Below, in pieces: positions 20,555-22,863 of a stretch of 22,863 nucleotides of DNA. The translations under genes were made by a program, and so were the position numbers. Below the pieces are notes generated by a model, which saw only the letters and a program-made list of their open reading frames with translations, had not been told where the DNA came from and did not search any database. The DNA is from CAZCGA01 sp964498075 (GTDB taxonomy: Bacteria; Desulfobacterota; Binatia; HRBIN30), in assembly GCA_964498075.1 (NCBI GenBank), contig CAZCGA010000107.1:1-22863 (forward strand). The letters run 5' to 3'. Position 1 is the stretch's first letter. Each line of letters starts with the position of its first letter.

Positions 20555-20899
20555 TCACTGGCGCGCGCGCAATTGCAGGCCTACCAGCACGCGTTCGGTG
20601 TTCGACAGATCCCCGATGATCTTGCTCAGCGGCGGCGGCAGTCTCCGCACCAGGGTGGGGATCGCCACGATCTGATCGCCGCCCGCGAGTTGCGGGTTCT
20701 TGAGCAGATCAATGACCTCGATGTGATACTTGCCCGCAAGGTGGCTCTCACAAATCTGCTTGAGATTGGCGAACGCTGCCAGCGACCGCGGCGTCTGCCC
20801 CGCAACATAGAGCCGTAGTTCCCATCGCTCCGCGCTGCTTGCCGAGCGCCGTCCGCGGCGCGGCGCGCTGGTGGACACTCTTCTCCTGGGCATGCTCAT
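20555..20899 (-). CDS. kaiB: KaiB-like protein (kaiC-proximal copy)
   Basis: A 114-residue protein with the KaiB signature WELRLYVAGQTPRSLAAFAN, then YHIEVIDLLKNPQLAGGDQI, VAIPTLVRRLPPPLSKIIGD and LSNTERVLVGLQL. It carries a 25-residue Arg/Ser-rich N-terminal extension (RRRVSTSAPRRGRRSAS) that cyanobacterial KaiB lacks. It differs from the distal copy at many positions (LLKNPQL versus VYQQPRL), so the two are old paralogues. Its ATG at 20899 overlaps the kaiC stop as ATGA, which couples their translation. An alternative in-frame ATG lies two codons in. It presumably binds the KaiC encoded just upstream. Confidence 0.92.
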   Translation of the reverse strand: MSMPRRRVSTSAPRRGRRSASSAERWELRLYVAGQTPRSLAAFANLKQICESHLAGKYHIEVIDLLKNPQLAGGDQIVAIPTLVRRLPPPLSKIIGDLSNTERVLVGLQLRARQ

Positions 20900-22656
20900 T
20901 GGCGCCCCCCCTTTCCGTGCACTCTCGGTGTGCGGCGCACCGCGGGGGCCTTGTCGGCCTTGCGCTGGCGCGTCATCTCGGCGCGATCCACCTGCGTCCG
21001 TTGCTCCCGCTGCCGCAACTCGGCAACGCTGTCCTGCACCTCGTCAGCCTCGCGCTCGTACTCTGCCCGCAGGACTGCAATCTGCGCGTCGAGCGCCGCG
21101 TGTTTGCGCTCCAGGTCGTGTCGTCTGCGCTCCGCCCCTTGCTGCCGTGCCACGGCCTCGCCGCGGTCGTGGGTGGCCTGGGCCAGGCGGGCCGATCCGG
21201 TGAGTACCCCGCCGGGTCCGAGGTTGACGTCGACTAGCTCGATCCCGTGATCGGTGATGAGAAACTCCCGGATCTGGTTGGAGTGTGCCATGCCGCGCGA
21301 CTTGATGACGTAGAGTCCGCGGTTGCGCTCGCCGTTCAGCTCGATAGTGCTCAGCGACAACCAGGTATCCATCAACGAGGAGATGCCGACGGCGGTCCGC
21401 TCCAGGGCACCGTCGGCCGCTGTCAGGCTGGTGAAGAGGGTGGTGATCTGTTGCCGCTTGAGGGCATCGACCAGCCGCATGAGCATCGACTTGACGTCGG
21501 CGACCTCACCGACGGACACGAAGTTGGTGATCGGGTCGAGCACCACCACGTGTGGGCGGAATGTGTCGATCGTCTTGCCCATTGCCGCCAGGTGCTGCTC
21601 GAGGCCGCCGAGCGTGGGACGCGCCGCGTAGAAGTGCAGGCGCCCCTTGCGCAGCCACGGCTGCAGGTTCAGGCCAATCGAGCGCATGTTGCGCGTGATC
21701 TGATGCAGGGATTCTTCGAAGGCGAAGTACAGGCAGCGCTCGCCGCGGCGGCAGGCGGCATCGACGAAGTGCGCCGCCAGGCTGCTCTTACCGGTGCCGG
21801 CCGTGCCGGAGACCAGCACGGTGCTGCCGCGGAAGTATCCCCGGCCACCGAGCATGATGTCGAGCCGGGCGACCCCGGTCGAGATCCGGTCGGTCGAGGC
21901 CGGGTGCTGCAGGTCCAGCGAGGTGATCGGCAACACGAAAAGCCCGGCCTCGTCGATCAGGAAGGGATATTCGTTCGTACCGTGCACCGAGCCGCGGTAC
22001 TTGATGATGCGCAGCCGCCGTGTGGAGACCAGGTCGGTGACCCGATGGTCGAGCCGTACGACGCAGTCCGAGACGTACTCTTCCAGATCGTGACGGGTGA
22101 GCGTGCCGCTCCCCTGTTCGGCCGTGATGATCACCGTAACGCCCTTGTCTTTCAGCCAGCGGAACAGGCGCCGCAGCTCGGCGCGCAAAATCAGTGCGTT
22201 GGGCAGGGCGGCAAAGAGCGACTCCACGGTGTCCAGCACGACGCGCGTGGCCCCGATAGAATCGATGGCATGGCCGAGCCGAATGAAGAGCCCCTCGAGA
22301 TCGTACTCGCCGGTTTCTTCGATCTCGCCGCGTTCGACGTGCACGTAGTCGACACACAACTGCTTGCGACGGATCAGCGCTGGAAGATCGAATCCGAGCG
22401 AGGCGACATTCTTCGTCAGCTCATCGGCGCTCTCTTCGAACGCCATGAACACGCCCGGTTCGTGGTAGTCGGTCGCGCCGCGGACCAGGAACTGCATTGC
22501 CAACAAGGTTTTGCCGCAACCGGCGCTGCCACACACGAGCGTCGGCCGCCCCCGAGGCAAGCCGCCACCAGTGATTTCATCGAGCCCCTGAATCCCCGTC
22601 GGGCACTTCGGCAGGCCGCGTACGGCCGATCGCGAGGTGTGCTGCGTCTTGGCCAA
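20896..22656 (-). CDS. kaiC: KaiC-like double RecA-type ATPase/autokinase
   Basis: A 586-residue protein with two KaiC domains. Domain 1 (about 15-250) has TGIQGLDEITGGGLPRG, Walker A GSAGCGKT (43-50) and the catalytic-type FEES (73-76). Domain 2 (about 255-480) has Walker A GTAGTGKS (284-291) and FEES (313-316). The phosphosite equivalent of cyanobacterial Ser431-Thr432 reads GISSLMDTW (Ser426-Ser427), so two serines, a form I associate with KaiC2-type proteins. It ends with a charged coiled-coil extension (about 495-586, AERRRHDLERKHAALDAQIA) beyond normal KaiC length (about 519). The start is TTG at 22656, with GGAGGG 9 nt upstream; no ATG fits. It is first in an operon with two kaiB and a histidine kinase. 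No kaiA is present. Hexameric timing or stress-signalling ATPase is the likely role. Confidence 0.93.
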   Translation of the reverse strand: MAKTQHTSRSAVRGLPKCPTGIQGLDEITGGGLPRGRPTLVCGSAGCGKTLLAMQFLVRGATDYHEPGVFMAFEESADELTKNVASLGFDLPALIRRKQLCVDYVHVERGEIEETGEYDLEGLFIRLGHAIDSIGATRVVLDTVESLFAALPNALILRAELRRLFRWLKDKGVTVIITAEQGSGTLTRHDLEEYVSDCVVRLDHRVTDLVSTRRLRIIKYRGSVHGTNEYPFLIDEAGLFVLPITSLDLQHPASTDRISTGVARLDIMLGGRGYFRGSTVLVSGTAGTGKSSLAAHFVDAACRRGERCLYFAFEESLHQITRNMRSIGLNLQPWLRKGRLHFYAARPTLGGLEQHLAAMGKTIDTFRPHVVVLDPITNFVSVGEVADVKSMLMRLVDALKRQQITTLFTSLTAADGALERTAVGISSLMDTWLSLSTIELNGERNRGLYVIKSRGMAHSNQIREFLITDHGIELVDVNLGPGGVLTGSARLAQATHDRGEAVARQQGAERRRHDLERKHAALDAQIAVLRAEYEREADEVQDSVAELRQREQRTQVDRAEMTRQRKADKAPAVRRTPRVHGKGGRQ

Positions 22657-22863
22657 TTGTCAGAACCCTCCAACTTCACTTGCTTATCCTTCCTTTGGCA
22701 TTTTTTCAAAAGGGAATATCTGGGCGACCGGTGAACGCTCCACCCTCCGCACCCGTCCTCCGGAGCCCTGCGGAGGGTGGAGGGCTCCGGAGGACGGGTG
22801 ACGAAAAATGTCCAACCTGCCAGCCGACGCGGCTTTATGGTGAGGCGTCTTTGGCCTGAGGCT
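22657..22863. other. Region upstream of kaiC
   Basis: 207 nt to the window edge, without a supported gene. It contains the kaiC leader (A/T-rich at about 22690-22715, the likely promoter area) and the interleaved inverted repeats at 22741-22800. Confidence 0.5.
22741..22800. repeat. Interleaved inverted repeats (pseudoknot-capable)
   Basis: Two perfect stems are interlocked. Stem A pairs 22750-22769 with 22781-22800 (20 bp, 11-nt loop). Stem B pairs CACCCTCCGC at 22741-22750 with GCGGAGGGTG at 22770-22779, which is the loop of stem A. The order A-B-A'-B' is that of an H-type pseudoknot or two competing hairpins. There is no T tract, so it is not a normal terminator. Confidence 0.8.

Noticed and set aside
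21247..22734. Long open frame (495 codons) on the plus strand
   Set aside because: It is the mirror of kaiC, whose Walker motifs and operon context leave no doubt about the coding strand.

Overview
This is a GC-rich bacterial chromosome segment from a draft assembly (there is a run of exactly ten Ns at 2501-2510). Several proteins carry lipoprotein or Sec signals. A DUF3494 protein ends in an IPTL-CTERM-like sorting tail, and secreted proteins have TPT-rich linkers. Together with the stress genes this suggests a Gram-negative soil or groundwater bacterium, possibly of the former Deltaproteobacteria (for example Candidatus Binatota). The taxonomic guess is weak. I saw no rRNA, tRNA, CRISPR array, transposase or phage gene.

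Layout. 1-513 (-): N-terminal part of a cyclic beta-1,2-glucan synthase-like protein. 885-5080 (+): a CsbD-like stress protein, a small two-helix membrane protein, an AI-2E family transporter split by the N run, a secreted protein overlapping it by 4 nt, and a calcineurin-like phosphoesterase. 5128-9851 (-): a run of envelope genes, in transcription order a Cys-rich secreted protein, a small secreted beta-sandwich-like protein, an RlpA lipoprotein, a lipoprotein esterase whose fold looks circularly permuted, a secreted protein, and a low-affinity iron permease-like protein. 10201-13214 (-): cupin, Cys-rich lipoprotein, second RlpA, DUF3494 ice-binding-like surface protein. The Cys-rich/RlpA part of this block is a duplication of the previous block. 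13593-14982 (-): a TPT-linker secreted protein and an OsmY-leader-like small protein. 15416-16777 (-): glutathione reductase. 17125-18810 (+): a second AI-2E transporter with a repeated helical tail. 18897-22656 (-): an operon kaiC - kaiB - kaiB - PAS histidine kinase, a non-cyanobacterial clock-like or stress-timing module without kaiA.

The least explained feature is a family of six palindromic intergenic elements (core CGCGTAGAACYACGCG) lying upstream of the CsbD, first AI-2E, Cys-rich/RlpA, cupin/RlpA, OsmY-like and glutathione reductase genes. Three copies carry a TTGTACAA palindrome at exactly the same distance. The placement, orientation and gene content suggest a stress regulon controlled through one DNA site. 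Other structure includes a 295-nt perfectly identical tract between the two rlpA copies, a decayed DUF3494 fragment, a compound hairpin repeat at 13508-13558, and interleaved inverted repeats upstream of kaiC.
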